DNA from: Rhytidiadelphus loreus
Taxonomy: Eukaryota > Streptophyta > Bryopsida > Hypnales > Hylocomiaceae
Assembly: GCA_947034895.1 (NCBI GenBank)
Contig: OX344764.1
Span: 13,330,001 to 13,394,000 of the forward strand
Reading direction: 5' to 3'
Length of the DNA: 64,000 nt
In this document: positions 24,101-36,360 of the stretch, piece by piece
Position numbering within the stretch: the stretch's first letter is position 1
Layout of the letters: each line of letters begins with the position of its first letter
Made by a program: the position numbers and the translations under genes
Notes under the pieces: model-generated
The model's input: the letters and a program-made list of their open reading frames with translations, nothing else
Told to the model about the DNA's origin: nothing
The model's database searches: none

Positions 24101-26505
24101 GGATGAGAATGGATTGTTGCCAAAGCTCTTGCCCTTGAGCGCTGATCCCCTTCCAGAACAGGAACTGGAAGCGTCCCAGCGTCCTGCAAGATACATACAA
24201 CCAACCTTTTCATCCGCATTTGAAATCAACGACATTGATCAAATGGCGATTCTTTGATATCAAGCACATCCTTTCTATGCCATCATATGCGCAAAATCTT
24301 CGCAAAAAGTCGTTTTAAGATGTGTAAGAATTACCAAACCTTAAGTTTATAATTTCGTGCATTGTTGACTAACCTGGTGTTTGACAACAGCCCGCAGGAG
24401 ACCATTTACCATGTTGCCTGCACCAGCTCTGAGGGCCACTTTAGCAAGTTGGACGGTCTGCATCACATGGCAAACGTATGGTATGTGTTTCCTGAGGTCA
24501 GCAAGAAATTGCATCAACTGCCTCACGTTAGGGACATAATATTGCAGATATTGTCACAAAGTGGACAAATAATTACCAATGGTGATAATCAGAAGCTACA
24601 AATCCTGCAGAATAGTTCCAAAAGAAGTATGAAGTGCTACTAGATTGAGCACTCGGCGCCATCCATTTTAGAAAATCCAGTCTGATCCTTGAGGATTCCT
24701 CACAATGCAACACCTCAATTTTCTAGTGGGAGTTCAGAATTTGTATCGGCACTAATAGCACTTGCCTCGTTTAATACAGCATGTGGGGGCATCTCCAGCT
24801 TAATGAGCTCGTATAGCCCAACTCGAAGAATCTGTCATGGGATAACTTCAGATTCAGAAAAGAATTCAACACACATATGACCCACAATGACCCACAATGA
24901 ACAAGACATTTATACATGCTAGGTTAAAGGTACTTCGTTAATTAAAGATTTACACGTAATGGACACCTGGCGCAGAAGGGGCTCCATTCGATCATAGTCT
25001 CGAACGTCTTGCTTGAAGAACGAAAATATCAAGAAATCCAAATATCTCTTCCAGCGCACCACTCCAGACACTATATCGGTGACCTGATCACAAAACAATA
25101 CTCAAATGAATTCACTTGAAGGTGATTGAGAATTCATCGAGCTTGACTAAGGTCACAAAACTCACATACTGTATGTGAGGCATATACTTGCACAAATTGT
25201 GTAGGTTGGAACACAAGAATAAATGTAGATATCAACTAAAATGTGTCAAACTTCTCGCACCAATCTTCGTCCTCGTAGTTCCAGGTCGGGGACACGAAAC
25301 CCTAAAGTTCTGCCCACGTAAGCCATCTCATCTGCCCATGAACTATCGCCCTCGCCACTTAAAACATCCGCAAACGCTCCGCCTTCTTCTATCCTCATTA
25401 ACCGAACCACCGCCACTGCCATACATTGCAGGGTGAGACACTCTCAGTCCCTCAAAAAGTCGAACAATAATGCAATGAAGGTCACACAAAACCTGACCTA
25501 AATGACAATAACAGCAGTTCCCATATTGGCAGCCAACTCTTAACCATTTCCCGACCAGAAGGCACTTGTTTACAAACTCTGCTTCTAAACGAAACTGTGA
25601 TTTTCAATGACGATACCTGCGCGGTGAGACGAAATGTTAGTCGCAGTTCTCGGAATGAAAGCTCGACGAGCTTCTCTGTTTTCATTGTCACCATTCTCTC
25701 TTCTTCCTGCTCTCTCTTCTCCCAGTTCTTTGTCTTCTATGCGCGTCCACTTGGTAGCACCCGCGCTTTGCCTTATTCTCTGAACATCACGACCACTCCC
25801 GGATGAATTCCTCGGTCTTCTTTCCTCGCCATAATTGCGCGATGTGCATGCAATCGTCTGCGCATCTGTAATGAGCATAAGATGTACCAAATGAGTGTGG
25901 TGCGAGTGCCTTCTATCATTCCATACCGTTCTAAATAAACCCGCAAAGTGCAAACTCCAGAAGCGTCATCCTACCTTCAAAAACATGTTTCTAAAAAACT
26001 CTATTCTAAGGCATAGTAGGAGAATCGCAAAAATAATTAGTAGTTTCGAAGCTTTAATCAGCTCTTAGATAACTTTTAGCAGCTCTGAATCAACTTCTAC
26101 TCATACGTATTATAAGCGAATTGTAAACCTTAAACCTTTCTTAAACCCCGAATTCGAACAGATAATTAAGAACTGGCATACAAGCAATCAGAAACCTCAA
26201 GCCGAAAACGACGGTAGTTAAGTAGCGTGATCAATGCAAAATGGTGCACAATGCGAGCTCGCTAGCCTCAGTTAGGTGAATACGGACGAGAGCCTAATTC
26301 ACTGACAGAGCATTAGCAAAATGACATTACCAAATCCCAATGGCGTAGATTGAAGAGAATTTCTAACATAATTTAAGTTACTGCGCAAAATTTCACCTGG
26401 AAACTTGCGCTCTTGCGGCAGAGTAGTTTCGCGAATGCAGTGGCACAAAGACAAACCCGAGGCTCCCAAGAGCTGTGTACTCGCTGCCCATGCCATGCTC
26501 CCCAC
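21148..26505 (-). CDS. RSMB: RsmB-type rRNA (cytosine-C5)-methyltransferase, NusB + SUN domains
   Basis: SAM-dependent m5C methyltransferase resembling bacterial RsmB, which modifies 16S rRNA; the plant form is probably plastid-targeted. Eighteen exons (5' to 3'): 26505-26397, 25865-25617, 25442-25318, 25083-24967, 24831-24766, 24457-24374, 24183-24097, 24007-23916, 23783-23723, 23618-23547, 23301-23242, 23072-23012, 22825-22718, 22582-22464, 22063-21992, 21752-21667, 21501-21405, 21285-21148. They join in frame to about 600 residues. Visible: a variable Arg/Ser-rich N-terminus of about 120 residues that could hold a transit peptide; NusB-like helices with VVRWKRYLDF and HAVLNE; SAM motif I DCCAAPGGK (411-419); motif IV DAPCSG with Cys486; motif VI VYSTCS with Cys535, the expected nucleophile; the C-terminal FPHRHGIDGAF. 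The intron after exon 5 uses a GC donor (GAG|GCAAGT); the GC-donor junction restores the conserved HAVLNETV. The start is the first in-frame Met seen. Its stop codon lies inside a tandem repeat edge. Confidence 0.93.
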
Positions 26506-28158
26506 AATATGAAACCTTTTCAGGCACTCGAACTACTCGAGACCTACCATCCGACACCAGCAGAGCAGAAATTCGAAGGTCGACTCACGCGCAATTTCAA
26601 GCATCAAGGTAGCGATGGCGATGTTTTGACGAAGGCGGGCCAAAACAATCTGGACGAGGATGAGAATCAGTTTTCTCATCCAGACGCTAGAGTAACTGAA
26701 GTTCAAGTCATCCTATCTGATCGACTCCTCCGGCTTGCCCGTGCACATTCTTGCGTTCGGTAAAATGTACAAATTTTGAACATAATAACCTAGTATAGGA
26801 TTGATTTTGGGCTTACTTATAAAGAGTATTTTGAAAGTTAATAGTTATAACACACAATGCCCCAAAATTACATTACATGCTATGAAAATATAATCTTTTA
26901 TCAGTGGACAACAAGACTTAAGAACATATCCTATAGCTTTGATTCCTAAATGCTTTATAAAATAACATGAAGAATGCTTGCAAAGTAAGTTGGAGGATTA
27001 ACACAAGATATCTTCAATGGTATTTGAGCCTTCCCCACAACAAGTTAGCAAAAAATGCCAACAATTATGTATAATTATGGAATTATATACAAGGATGAAT
27101 ATAAATCATTTGTACATAGGTCTCTATTCGATTATTGGTGTTTAATCATCATCACCAATGTGTTTGGAGATGCTATTTAAATCTATTCAAATTTTCTTAA
27201 AATTCAATCACAATTTGTTTATACTCATGTTTAGACATTTATAAAACCATGGTTAAGATCAATTTAGACATGCACATTTGATTAAGGTATATCTTACATG
27301 TTTGAGGACATTAGGGAACCTTTCAATATGTAGTTTCACTACAATCAATGTATGGGAAAAATTGGCAACTAGTGTATGATGAGCCAATTCATTTTGAAGA
27401 AAAACTAATTGGAAATGAAAATTTTAGGCTATAGAACTAAGTTTAAAACAATAAAAATAAGGATTTCATCCAATTTAATAACAATTAAATTTTTAGCTTG
27501 TAGAGGAACAAAAGGTTAGGTTTCTAATCATGTATCCTAAAGATATCATGTATCTTAGTCATAAGTATTACAATATCCTAAGTTTTAGAACAATAGGTTT
27601 ATATTCTAACCTTAGTGTTATCTTGTTGATAGTGAAGTTGATGATCGATCTTCCAAATGCCTAATTTTTTTTGTATGTGAATGTATATTTGTGTACATAG
27701 GAAAAACTTTCAACATATTGAACCCTTTTATTTTAGGGTTTGGTATGTCAGTAGGGTAAATCACTTGGCTATCAAATAGTTGGTGGATTGTCAAATTTGA
27801 ATCCTACTAAGGATGTTGTAATTGCATGCTAACTAGAATTATACTTCATTAAAATATTTGGAATGACCTAAATTTCAAGCATTATACTCTAATTAATTTA
27901 TCCAATATGTGGGCAGAGTTAAGTTTTGGAAAAGAAAAATGGTACTACTTATTGTGAAGATTCCTTCAATGTTGGCTATAATATTACAAGGATACCAAGA
28001 AATTGATTGCCATCTAATAGTTTTCTACATCAAAGGGTCTCACATGCAAAATATAGCACCAAGGAAGTAGCTCAAAAGTATGCAATTATTGTCTTCTACC
28101 AATTGAAAGAAGGAACAATGGCTTCAATTTTTTTTACAACCAAAAGATGTTCTTGAAG
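26506..28158. other. Upstream of the RsmB-like gene, then AT-rich intergenic
   Basis: 26506-26760 has gene-like GC content and probably carries the promoter and 5' UTR of the minus-strand methyltransferase. The open frame on the plus strand here is antisense to exon 1. Beyond about 26760 the sequence is AT-rich with nothing supported. Confidence 0.4.
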
Positions 28159-28400
28159 TTACACTAGAAGAAGCCCGTTTTTTTTTTAATTTGTTGATGT
28201 CAAAGTTGATGGATTTTGCTAGACATCTTTTATAACAATTTGTGTTTTTATGTCAACAATGACATCTAATGTAACATCAAGATGTTACATTAGATGTCAT
28301 TGTTGACATAAAAACACAAATTGTTATAAAAGATGTCTAGCAAAATCCATCAATTTGACGTCTAAAACATTCAAATAAACACAGTTTTCTTCTAGTGTTA
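28159..28400. mobile_element. CACTA-type snapback MITE, near-perfect palindrome, TTA duplication
   Basis: A 236-bp element (28162-28397) is flanked by the 3-bp direct repeat TTA (28159-28161 and 28398-28400). Both ends read CACTAGAAGAA inward, matching the CACTA superfamily signature. Within it, 28206-28278 and 28281-28353 are perfect 73-nt inverted repeats separated by two bases, so a single strand would fold into one long hairpin. There is no coding capacity. The lack of arm mismatches suggests a recent insertion or arm homogenisation. An older relative is at 4945-5150. Confidence 0.88.
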
Positions 28401-29796
28401 CCATTGTTGGCTAAGAGCTTCCAAAGTCCATTCTTGAATATAGTATTATTTATCTTTTAGTAAAACTTTATAGCACTATATTATTTTTTGGAGTCATTTT
28501 AAGTTACTAATTAACTTTTTTCTCCCAGCCACTTGATTATTTCACCATATTTGCTAAATATCATTTCCTTATTCATTCTACTAGTAAAGACTATTGACAT
28601 TTTTTTTTGAAATGATGTTTTTTAACTTATTCAACCAAGACTATTGTTAGAGACCATTCAAATACCAATGAATTAATCAACAAATTTTGGATGGAACCAC
28701 CCACAACATTTAAAACCAATTTGGGTCATCTTTAATGATGTTGAAAATATATCAAACCAATTCCTAGAGGATTTTTGATGGATTGTTTTAAAAAAAAAAG
28801 AAGGAATTAAATGGCAACAAATAGACCACAAACATTTTCAATGATGAAGAATTGATAACTTATACGATCAATGTTTTGGGAACACATACTTTTTAGTAGT
28901 CCTAAGGTACAACACCATTTTTCCAATGTTTGACATCTTCAATGTCAGTCGAACAAATCTTCAATGCCGTATAAGGTAAATGTCCCTATTTACTATATGA
29001 TCAATTTCTAAAACTAACCCCTATAAATTATATTCTAAATTGTTTAACCTTTATTTCCAAGAGCTTTAGACCTTAATTTAAAGAAAATATCCTAAATCCG
29101 TTTTCAATGTCAAATTTTGATGGCCATTCATAAGTGCATTAGAATAATTTCCAAGTAATTTTGAGATGTAAAATAAGGATATCTAAATGCATCATTTTTT
29201 ACTATTAATATTTACTAAAATTAGATTGGTCAAATATTTATATTTTCTTGTTGGAAAATGAAAGGATGTTTCAATGCATAAAAGAATGCAACATTTGGCT
29301 ATTGTGTGCAAAAGTTACGAAGGATCAAACTTATTTTTGGTAGATGTTCTAAAATCAGTTCTTCAACATAGGTACATATTGATTTTAGAGAGGTACATGA
29401 AGCAATGATGGCATTTTTAGACACTGTGCTATTTGGAGTATACTCCAATAAAGGAATTTCGAACAATATTTCACTCAAAAGCAATACGATTTTTTCTAGA
29501 GGAATTATTAGGTGATCACATTCTTCCATTTTCAATGGATAAAATCATTGATTTGCTACATAGTCTAAGGACAATTATATTGCTCTTTTCCAGATGAATG
29601 TACACTCTTTTAGATGAATAATTTAATTTTCGGAACCCATTTTGCATGTTTCATCCATTTATTTATATAGATGTAAACAACTACATCACTCCAACGAAGA
29701 TCACTTCCTATAGTGCCCAAACTAAATGAAAAAAATCCTTGCTTATGCTCCCCTAATGAAGAACAACAAAAATTTAAGCCTAAGGCCTAGGGCACC
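28401..29796. other. AT-rich intergenic with one diverged repeat unit
   Basis: No gene supported. 29335-29460 resembles one diverged unit of the 175-bp array that starts at about 29797 (GGTAGATGTTCTAAAATC, then TACATATTGATTTTAGAG). Confidence 0.4.
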
Positions 29797-30620
29797 TTTT
29801 TTGGTAGATGTTTTAAAATCATTTCTTCAACATCAATACATATTGATTTTGGAGACATATATAAAGTGACGATGACAATTTTAGATAGGGTGTTATTTTG
29901 GGTGTACCCACCACCTTATGCCTCCAAATCACAAAAAAAAAAAAAATTGTAAAGCCCAAGGTTGGGGAATTCCCTTTTCCATAGATGTTCTAAAAAAATT
30001 CTTCAACATAGGTACATATTGATTTTGGAGATGTATACAAAGGGATGATGACAAGTTTAGATACAATGCCATTTTAGATGTACCCACTTTATGCTTCCGC
30101 ATCGCAAAATGACAAAAAAACAATTAAAGCCCAAAGTAGGAGGCTCCTTTTTTGATAGATGTTCCAAGATTATTTCTTCAACCTAGATATATAATGATTT
30201 TGGAGATGTACATAGATGGATGATGATGGTTTTAGATATAGTGCCATTTTGGGTGTACCCACTTATGCCCCAAAATCGCAAAACAACAAAAAGAACTCTA
30301 AAGTCTAATGCTGGCAGTCCCTTTTTGGTAGATGGTCCAAAAAAAATTCTTCAATGTAGGTACATATTGATTTTAGAGATGTGCATAGAGAAATAATGAT
30401 GGTTTTAGATATAGTGCCATTTTGGGTGTACCCACCTTCTGTACCCAAATTGCAAAATGACAAAAAAAAAAAAACCAAAACCCAAGACTAGGACTCCCTT
30501 TTTAGAAAATGTTCTAAAATCGTTTCTTCAACATAGATACATATTAATTTTAGGTACATATTGATTTTAGAGATGTACACAGAGGGATGATGTCGGTTTT
30601 AGAAACGGTGCCTTTATGCC
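29797..30620 (+). repeat. 175-bp tandem array immediately upstream of psbR
   Basis: Units starting at about 29803, 29979, 30154, 30327 and 30504 give a period of 173-177 bp. Each contains TTCTTCAACATAGGTACATA, a GATGATG block, a conserved TGCCATTTTGGGTGTACCCA and a poly-A tract of variable length. The fifth unit breaks down at about 30620, about 225 bp before the psbR start codon. A diverged single copy is at about 58205-58290. Confidence 0.88.
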
Positions 30621-30681
30621 CCAGCCCCTTTCCGAACGACGTGATCGTCGACGAGGGAGCCTGTGCATCACCCAACTGACA

Positions 30682-30732
30682 ATGCGGGACCTTCTCTTCG
30701 TTTTGGGTGGATCACAGCGTCCCACATCCTGA
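30682..30732 (+). other. Possible upstream ORF in the psbR leader
   Basis: An ATG at 30682 opens a 16-codon frame that stops at TGA before the psbR start. Whether it is transcribed depends on the unknown transcription start. Weak. Confidence 0.2.
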
Positions 30733-30844
30733 TCACCTTCCCCCCTTGAACCCGCTCAGCAGGACAAAAGTCCCCACGGCTGCAGCGAAGCCAGCTTCTC
30801 ACATTCAGTTGCAAATTGCAGCACTAGTGGATCGATTTCCAGCT

Positions 30845-31823
30845 ATGGCCGCCACCTCTGTTGTGTCTGCTACCATGGCCTCGTCCACCTTCGCGCCCTC
30901 TGTTTTGGAGAGGTCGTCGTTCTCCGGGGCCGCTGTGCAAGGCGTGCCAGCACTGAAAATCTCTTCGAGGGTCGCTCGCCCGCTGTCTGTCACCGCGAAC
31001 GTCAGGAAGATCAGCGTCAAAGAGCCTCTGGGTATGGGAACGTGACGCACATGGGTGGATGGGTTTTATGTGGATTTGGGTTGTGGATTAAGAATTTGCA
31101 ACTGGAGTCTTGGCGGGGAGTTCGATATTCAAGGCTTTGTGCATTGGAAATTGGATTGATTTGTTTGTATGTTGTTTTCATAGAGATCAGGTAGGAAGAT
31201 CAGGCCATGCTCGTGGAAATTGCATGTTTCTCAGGGCCAAATTGTGATACTGAAGGGCCCAGTCAGAGCTTTATGAACCAGCAGGACTGTTCTAGGTCCT
31301 AGTTTTTCCATATTTCAGATACTTAGTGATTTCAGGAATCTGAGCAAATTTTAATGAATATATATGGGTGTAGCTGAAATTGTTGCGAGAGCCGAATGTT
31401 TGGGTTAATGGAGGTGGTTGCATGGTTGGCGCGTGCAGGTCCATCCGGAGAGATCAAGAACAAGAGGGGCGTGGATGCTGGCGGCAGGAAGTTGAAGGGA
31501 AAGGGCGTATATCAGTTTGTGAACAAGTACGGGGCGAACGTGGACGGGTACAGCCCCATCTACGCCAAGGATGAGTGGAGCAAGGGTGGTGACAGCTACG
31601 TGGGAGGTAAGTGCATGGCCGGGAGAAAATCGACCGTGGAGAGATTTTTGTTTTTGAAAACATGTATTTATTGGTTTGAATTGTAACGATTCGTTGATGG
31701 TGGAGAATTTTGTGATGGATGTGTGCAGGGACGCCGGCGTTGGCCATCTGGGCTCTTCTGTTGGGTGGACTTTTGGTTTCCGGAGCTCTTCTTGTGTATA
31801 ACACCTCTGCTTTGAGCGGTTAA
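30845..31823 (+). CDS. PSBR: Photosystem II 10 kDa polypeptide PsbR, chloroplast precursor
   Basis: Nuclear-encoded thylakoid protein of the oxygen-evolving side of photosystem II that helps stable binding of PsbP/PsbQ-type lumenal subunits. Three exons, 30845-31031, 31439-31606 and 31729-31823, join in frame to 149 residues, close to the usual precursor length of about 140. The Ser/Ala-rich N-terminus (about 1-50) looks like a transit peptide. The conserved core runs [20 protein letters not shown] and continues through [13 protein letters not shown]. One hydrophobic C-terminal segment ([19 protein letters not shown]) precedes the family ending NTSAL. Start chosen: first ATG in a good context (AGCTATGGCC). 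The frame is open further upstream but has no ATG. It is preceded by a 175-bp tandem array. Confidence 0.97.
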
Positions 31824-33153
31824 GAGCATAGGACTCATAGTGATTGTATATTGACTTTAATCGATAAATTTGCCGACCTTTTATTTATATGAATATGTAT
31901 ACGGTGTTGAAGATACTACCAGCTTGCCGCATATTTATGGAATTTTGTTGAACCTTTCTCTATATCATGGCTTGCTTCGATCATTTTCTGTGACATGTCT
32001 GCGTCTCCGTGGACCAGTTGATTAGCTGCTTGTCGTGCATGTATCTGGAATTCTGTTGGTCCGTTCTCTGGATCATGTCTTTCTTCGATCATTTTCTGGG
32101 ACACGACTTCGTGTCTGTGGACCTGTTGGTTGGAATATTTGACTTGCCTCTGTGATCAATGGCGTCGATCATTCATGCTTTTTGTTTCATGTGGGTACTG
32201 GAAAATATTCCACCTGTCTTGGTCGAGGAATTTCAAAATAATTTGGTGGCAGATAATCATGCCGATATCTACGCCCATTGGTTCTTTCGCTGCACAGAAT
32301 GTTTGCACCGTTAGTTGCTCGTCGCAGAAAGCACTGCAACAGTGTCAACAAATGTCTAATTTTTGGAGAACGACAGGGGCATAGACAGACCCGTTAGCGA
32401 ACAAATCATTTCAGTAAAATTCTTATGTCTTTCAATGTACACCATTCTGCACTGAGTTATGTTACTTTCCTTTTTCTGTTCGTTTATTGCAGCGACATGA
32501 GGATCACTTCTTTTGACGCTGAAAACATAGTGCACTATCAACGACGGGCGAAGACGAGAATGTTCGTAAATTATAGTTTGTAGGTTTTCTTGTTCCAGTG
32601 GGAGCAAGAGGAAAGAGAAATAGTGGTAGGGTACTTTCAAACACATTTTCTCTCGATGGAATGAACCCTTCACGATGGAACTTCACCATCGGAAACACGA
32701 AGATGAGTTTTCCAGATTTCAGCCACCTGCTTGAGGTGGGTGCCAAATACAAACATTCGAAGAGTTGAGTAAGAATGCGAGTTCCCCTCTTGACAGGTTG
32801 TGTGCAACAAGGAGAATCTGCAATCTTCTACTGTGGAAGTGACCACTCTGAAACCCACCACTGAGCATACGGAATTAGAAGGAAAAAATGCATAGCCTCA
32901 ATATTCATTCATGTGAAAAGGAAATATGTACCTCACGATTCTTGCTCTGGAATCACCAGAATTAATACCAAATTAAGCACAGCACAATTCTTCTTTCCAC
33001 AACCTATTAAATTCCTTTGTAGATCGTCGTGGAGTTTTGGAACATGATTCAGAAAATCGCCCTCTTCTTCAGCTGTGCAACTCTGACATCCCCTTATGTG
33101 TTTCCAACGCACTTAAGATTACGAGAAGTGTGACAATTACAAGGTTCACTACT
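31824..33153. other. psbR 3' flank and intergenic with a short tandem duplication
   Basis: 31925-32125 contains two diverged tandem copies of about 100-115 bp that share TTCGATCATTTTCTG and CGTGGACC/TGTGGACC; this is probably in or just past the psbR 3' UTR. The rest has no supported coding frame. Confidence 0.45.
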
Positions 33154-33187
<34 letters not shown>

Positions 33188-33189
33188 CG
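33151..33189 (+). repeat. (CAA)n microsatellite
   Basis: About 12 consecutive CAA/ACA triplets with no interruption. Confidence 0.95.
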
Positions 33190-33339
33190 ATGACTAAAAT
33201 TCTCGCTACTCAAAGTGAGATGAAGATGTTGCAAATTCGATCAGCGACAGTCCACTCTAGCAGAATGTGCACAGGCAAGAGAACAAATTCATTTTACAGA
33301 GAACCTCGTTTACTCTTTCTCTAAAGTACTATCCATGAA

Positions 33340-34012
33340 TACCAGTTTACAACGTGCATTGCGTAGTAAAACCCACCAGTTTCTCAAGATATAAGAGGTT
33401 GAGGGCGTAAAGCAACCACTCAGTACACCCAGGCCACACGCAACAAATAATCCACCGAAGTAAAAACCTCCCCTGAACCCCGCGCATCCCTCCGACGTGG
33501 CCGCAACTGATCTGCCACCGTCGCCCTAGCGTTCTCGTCAAGGTGAGGCTGGACGCCTTCGACAGCTCGCCTTCCTTGAATGAGGCAATCCCACAGATGG
33601 TCAAGAAAAAGGTGAAGATTGTGATGCTGCACCGCGTTTGGACTAAAAATGCCCAGTTGCTCACGGCAGCTGCTGCTTGGAGTGGCAGCTGCGATCTCAC
33701 GCAAATCACTGCCAAATTCCACGAAAATTTCAGCTGAATATGAGAACGAGAGTGGTAAGGAAATTGGGTTTCGAACTGAATTGAGGATCCATGTATAAGG
33801 GCATTCTAGCTCTCGAGGTTGTCGCGATCGCAGCTTGCGCTTTGCGATCGGCTATGCCCATCTGGGACTGGGTGGAGGTTTTGGGTGCCGATAAGGTGTC
33901 TACCAGCTGGCGTTCAGGGGGACCAGAGCTGCCATCGTGTAACCTGCGGTTACACGCGGACGGCCGCAAGCGGTCATGGGTCAAGGTCCGAGTAATTGAG
34001 AATCCGAATTGA
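33340..34012. other. GC-rich island, possible unrecognised gene fragment
   Basis: GC content here resembles exons elsewhere in the window rather than the AT-rich intergenic sequence. Open frames overlap on both strands: minus 33347-33715, with hydrophobic stretches ending LLYALNLLYLEKLV, and plus 33791-34012, beginning MYKGILALEVV. I recognise no family, cannot choose a strand and see no clear splice model. It could be a small gene, an exon of one or a promoter-type GC island. Confidence 0.3.
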
Positions 34013-34023
34013 TTTCGCCAATA

Positions 34024-34434
34024 GGGGTAGTCACACCTTCTTCACTTTGCACTTGGAGAATGGAGAATGAGAAGTTGGTGAGGGTTTGGAGGAGCCTATG
34101 GGAAGCCGTGGTGAGTGAAGGAGGTGTGACACCCCTAAAAGATGTATTGAGAGTGGAGAATGAAAAAAGTGGAGAAGCAACTTACCTAAACTTAAGATTA
34201 GACATAAAGTTGGAGGAAAATCGGCAACAACAAAGGTAAAAGTGTAGAGCACAAAAGAATCTTCTTAAGTGGTTAAATCTTCCGCACTCCCAACCTTCAC
34301 TTCAAGAGGTGAAGACTAGGAGTGTGGAAGATATAAGCACTTAAGTATATTCTACCAACATGAAACCAACTCCAAGCCGCCACCTTTCCATTCTCTATTC
34401 TCCAAGTGCAAAGTGAAGAAGGTGTGACTACCCC
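34024..34434. mobile_element. MITE with nested inverted repeats and internal hairpin
   Basis: Ends are inverted repeats of about 45 bp beginning GGGGTAGTCACACCTTCTTC. A third inverse copy of the terminus (GGTGTGACACCCC) lies at about 34123-34135, so a smaller element may sit at 34024-34136. An internal hairpin at 34264-34345 pairs CTTAAGTG...CTTCC with GGAAGAT...CACTTAAG. No clear target-site duplication was found. Confidence 0.65.
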
Positions 34435-35914
34435 CTCATGATGTTTTCATTTCTATATAAGCTTAAGTAGAGAAAAGATACATCATAGGAGTTGTTGTCA
34501 AACTAAAAGCCAACGAAAAGTTCAAGTTCAATGATAAAAATAGATTTTTTTTGAAGTTGGAAAGTTGTCTCTATGGCTTCCAAGAGACTCTCCCTAAAAC
34601 TGCGTTGACTAATAATTTCAATTCTCATCTTGTAAATATTGCACACTTTCATATAGTATTCCACTAGGCAACAAAAAATATATTTAAAAAAAATATCAAT
34701 TATTTTTTGAATTTTATAGACTGACATCTACTCAAATTTGTTTGAACTATTCAATTTCAAATAACAAGGTGAAAGCTATGAAGATTTTTATTTTACGGGC
34801 AATGAGGGTATGAAAAACATATAAAGTCATTTTTTGAAGTCGTTTTTGAAAATTTTCAAATAAAAAAATAAACAAGGGATAACAATTTTTTATTAGAAAA
34901 TTCTCATCATTGGGAATAACAATTCTCAAAATCTTGTAAACTTTATTAGTAATTTAGTTTTTTCTTTCATTTAGTACCACCTTCCACTTTTTTTTTTAAT
35001 TTAAGGTGAATATGAAAGTTTTTTTGCTTAATTTTTTTGGCATAATTATTCTCTCAACCCATTTTGCAACATATTGACTAAAATGCAAAAGTTATAGGGT
35101 ATTTATGTTTTTTACTAAAAAAGTTGAATGACAAAACTTCACCTTTTGGAAGTGCTAGAAAAGCCTACATTTTGAAGTTTGGACTCATTGAATTTGCATT
35201 TGGTGGAGATATTCACGCTAAAATTTTTAGAGCACATACTTGAACAAGTAAAACAAAAGATCTTATGGTTTAATTTGTTCAAATAAATAAAAATATCCAA
35301 GATTTTAGCCTTGCTTTGGAGACAAGTATTTGAAGCAATTTTCAAATATGAATGAACTTTAGGGTTCAATCATAGAAGATTGCAAAGGACTCAAAGGAAT
35401 GTTCAAATGAATAGCTTCATAATTCCTTTTTAAAAGATGAATGCATCTATATTCATCTTCATAAGATAATTTTGAAACTAACAATGGTAGAAATGGATTT
35501 GTCATTTTATGGTTAATTCTTGAGAAACTTGGTGAATTATGAATGTTTCAAGAGCTTATTGTGGGAATTACATGAAATGAATGAGGTACATCCAAGGATG
35601 TTGAAAAAATAATTTTTGTTTATTTTTCAAAGTTTTGATTAGCCCCTCAATGTTGTATGCATACAAAGCAACAACGTTTTGGTCTACTAATAAGATTAAG
35701 TTGATTTTCCACATTTGATTTGAAATGGACATATATACTAGAGACTCTTTGGGGCAATTGGACAACACACTTCAAAAATTCATAACAAATTCATACTAAG
35801 TTGTCAATTGCTCTCTCCAATTATCACATTTGTCTTTATGTCAATTTTTTTTTTTAACTTTCAACAATTTCAACAAGGCAACTAGTCATTCTATGTGTCA
35901 CATAATGGTTTATT
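34435..35914. other. AT-rich intergenic
   Basis: About 34860-35130 resembles decayed interior sequence of the TTAA-bordered family (a TCTCATCATTGGGAATAAC-like stretch), but without ends. No gene supported. Confidence 0.35.
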
Positions 35915-36360
35915 TTAGAGCATCCACAATGCACGACCAAAAACAAAGACAATATTGAAATTTTCGAGTAGAATGTCATGGCCCATATTTAGTTGAGGTG
36001 ACTTTTATAAAAAAAATCAACCCAATTCAAAGGTGGCAATCCAAAACTCAAATGGACTTTTTCACATTCGAAAAAGAAAAAGAGGAAAGGTTTCTACATT
36101 ACAAAAATGATTTTTCATGCAAACAAAAGAAGGTTCAATTTATTGGCACACATAACAATGTTTGAAAATGTATGACAATTATGAATCTTCTTATTGTGAA
36201 TTAAGTAGTAGGTCCTTCATATTTTGCCAACTTGTCATATTTGGAAGGAGAATGGCAGGCCTAGGAATAAAGAGAGACCAATTTGGGAAGAGTTTTTTGG
36301 AGTTATCCCATCATTATGCCTTTATGGTCTTAGAAGTTGGTTCTATTGTAGATGCTCTTA
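35915..36360. mobile_element. PIF/Harbinger-type MITE, TTA target duplication
   Basis: A 440-bp element (35918-36357) is flanked by TTA (35915-35917 and 36358-36360). The left terminus GAGCATCCACAATGCACGA and right terminus (reverse complement GAGCATCTACAATAGAACC) match the GAGCATC-type ends common among plant Tourist/Harbinger MITEs. The plus-strand open frame inside is not a gene. Confidence 0.75.

Noticed and set aside
26413..26763. Plus-strand frame of 116 codons
   Set aside because: Antisense to exon 1 and the leader of the RsmB-like gene.
29797..30620. CRISPR-like regular repeats
   Set aside because: The whole 175-bp unit is repeated, with no short repeats separated by unique spacers, in a plant genome.
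30707..30844. N-terminal extension of PsbR
   Set aside because: The frame is open but has no ATG; the ATG at 30845 gives a normal-length transit peptide.
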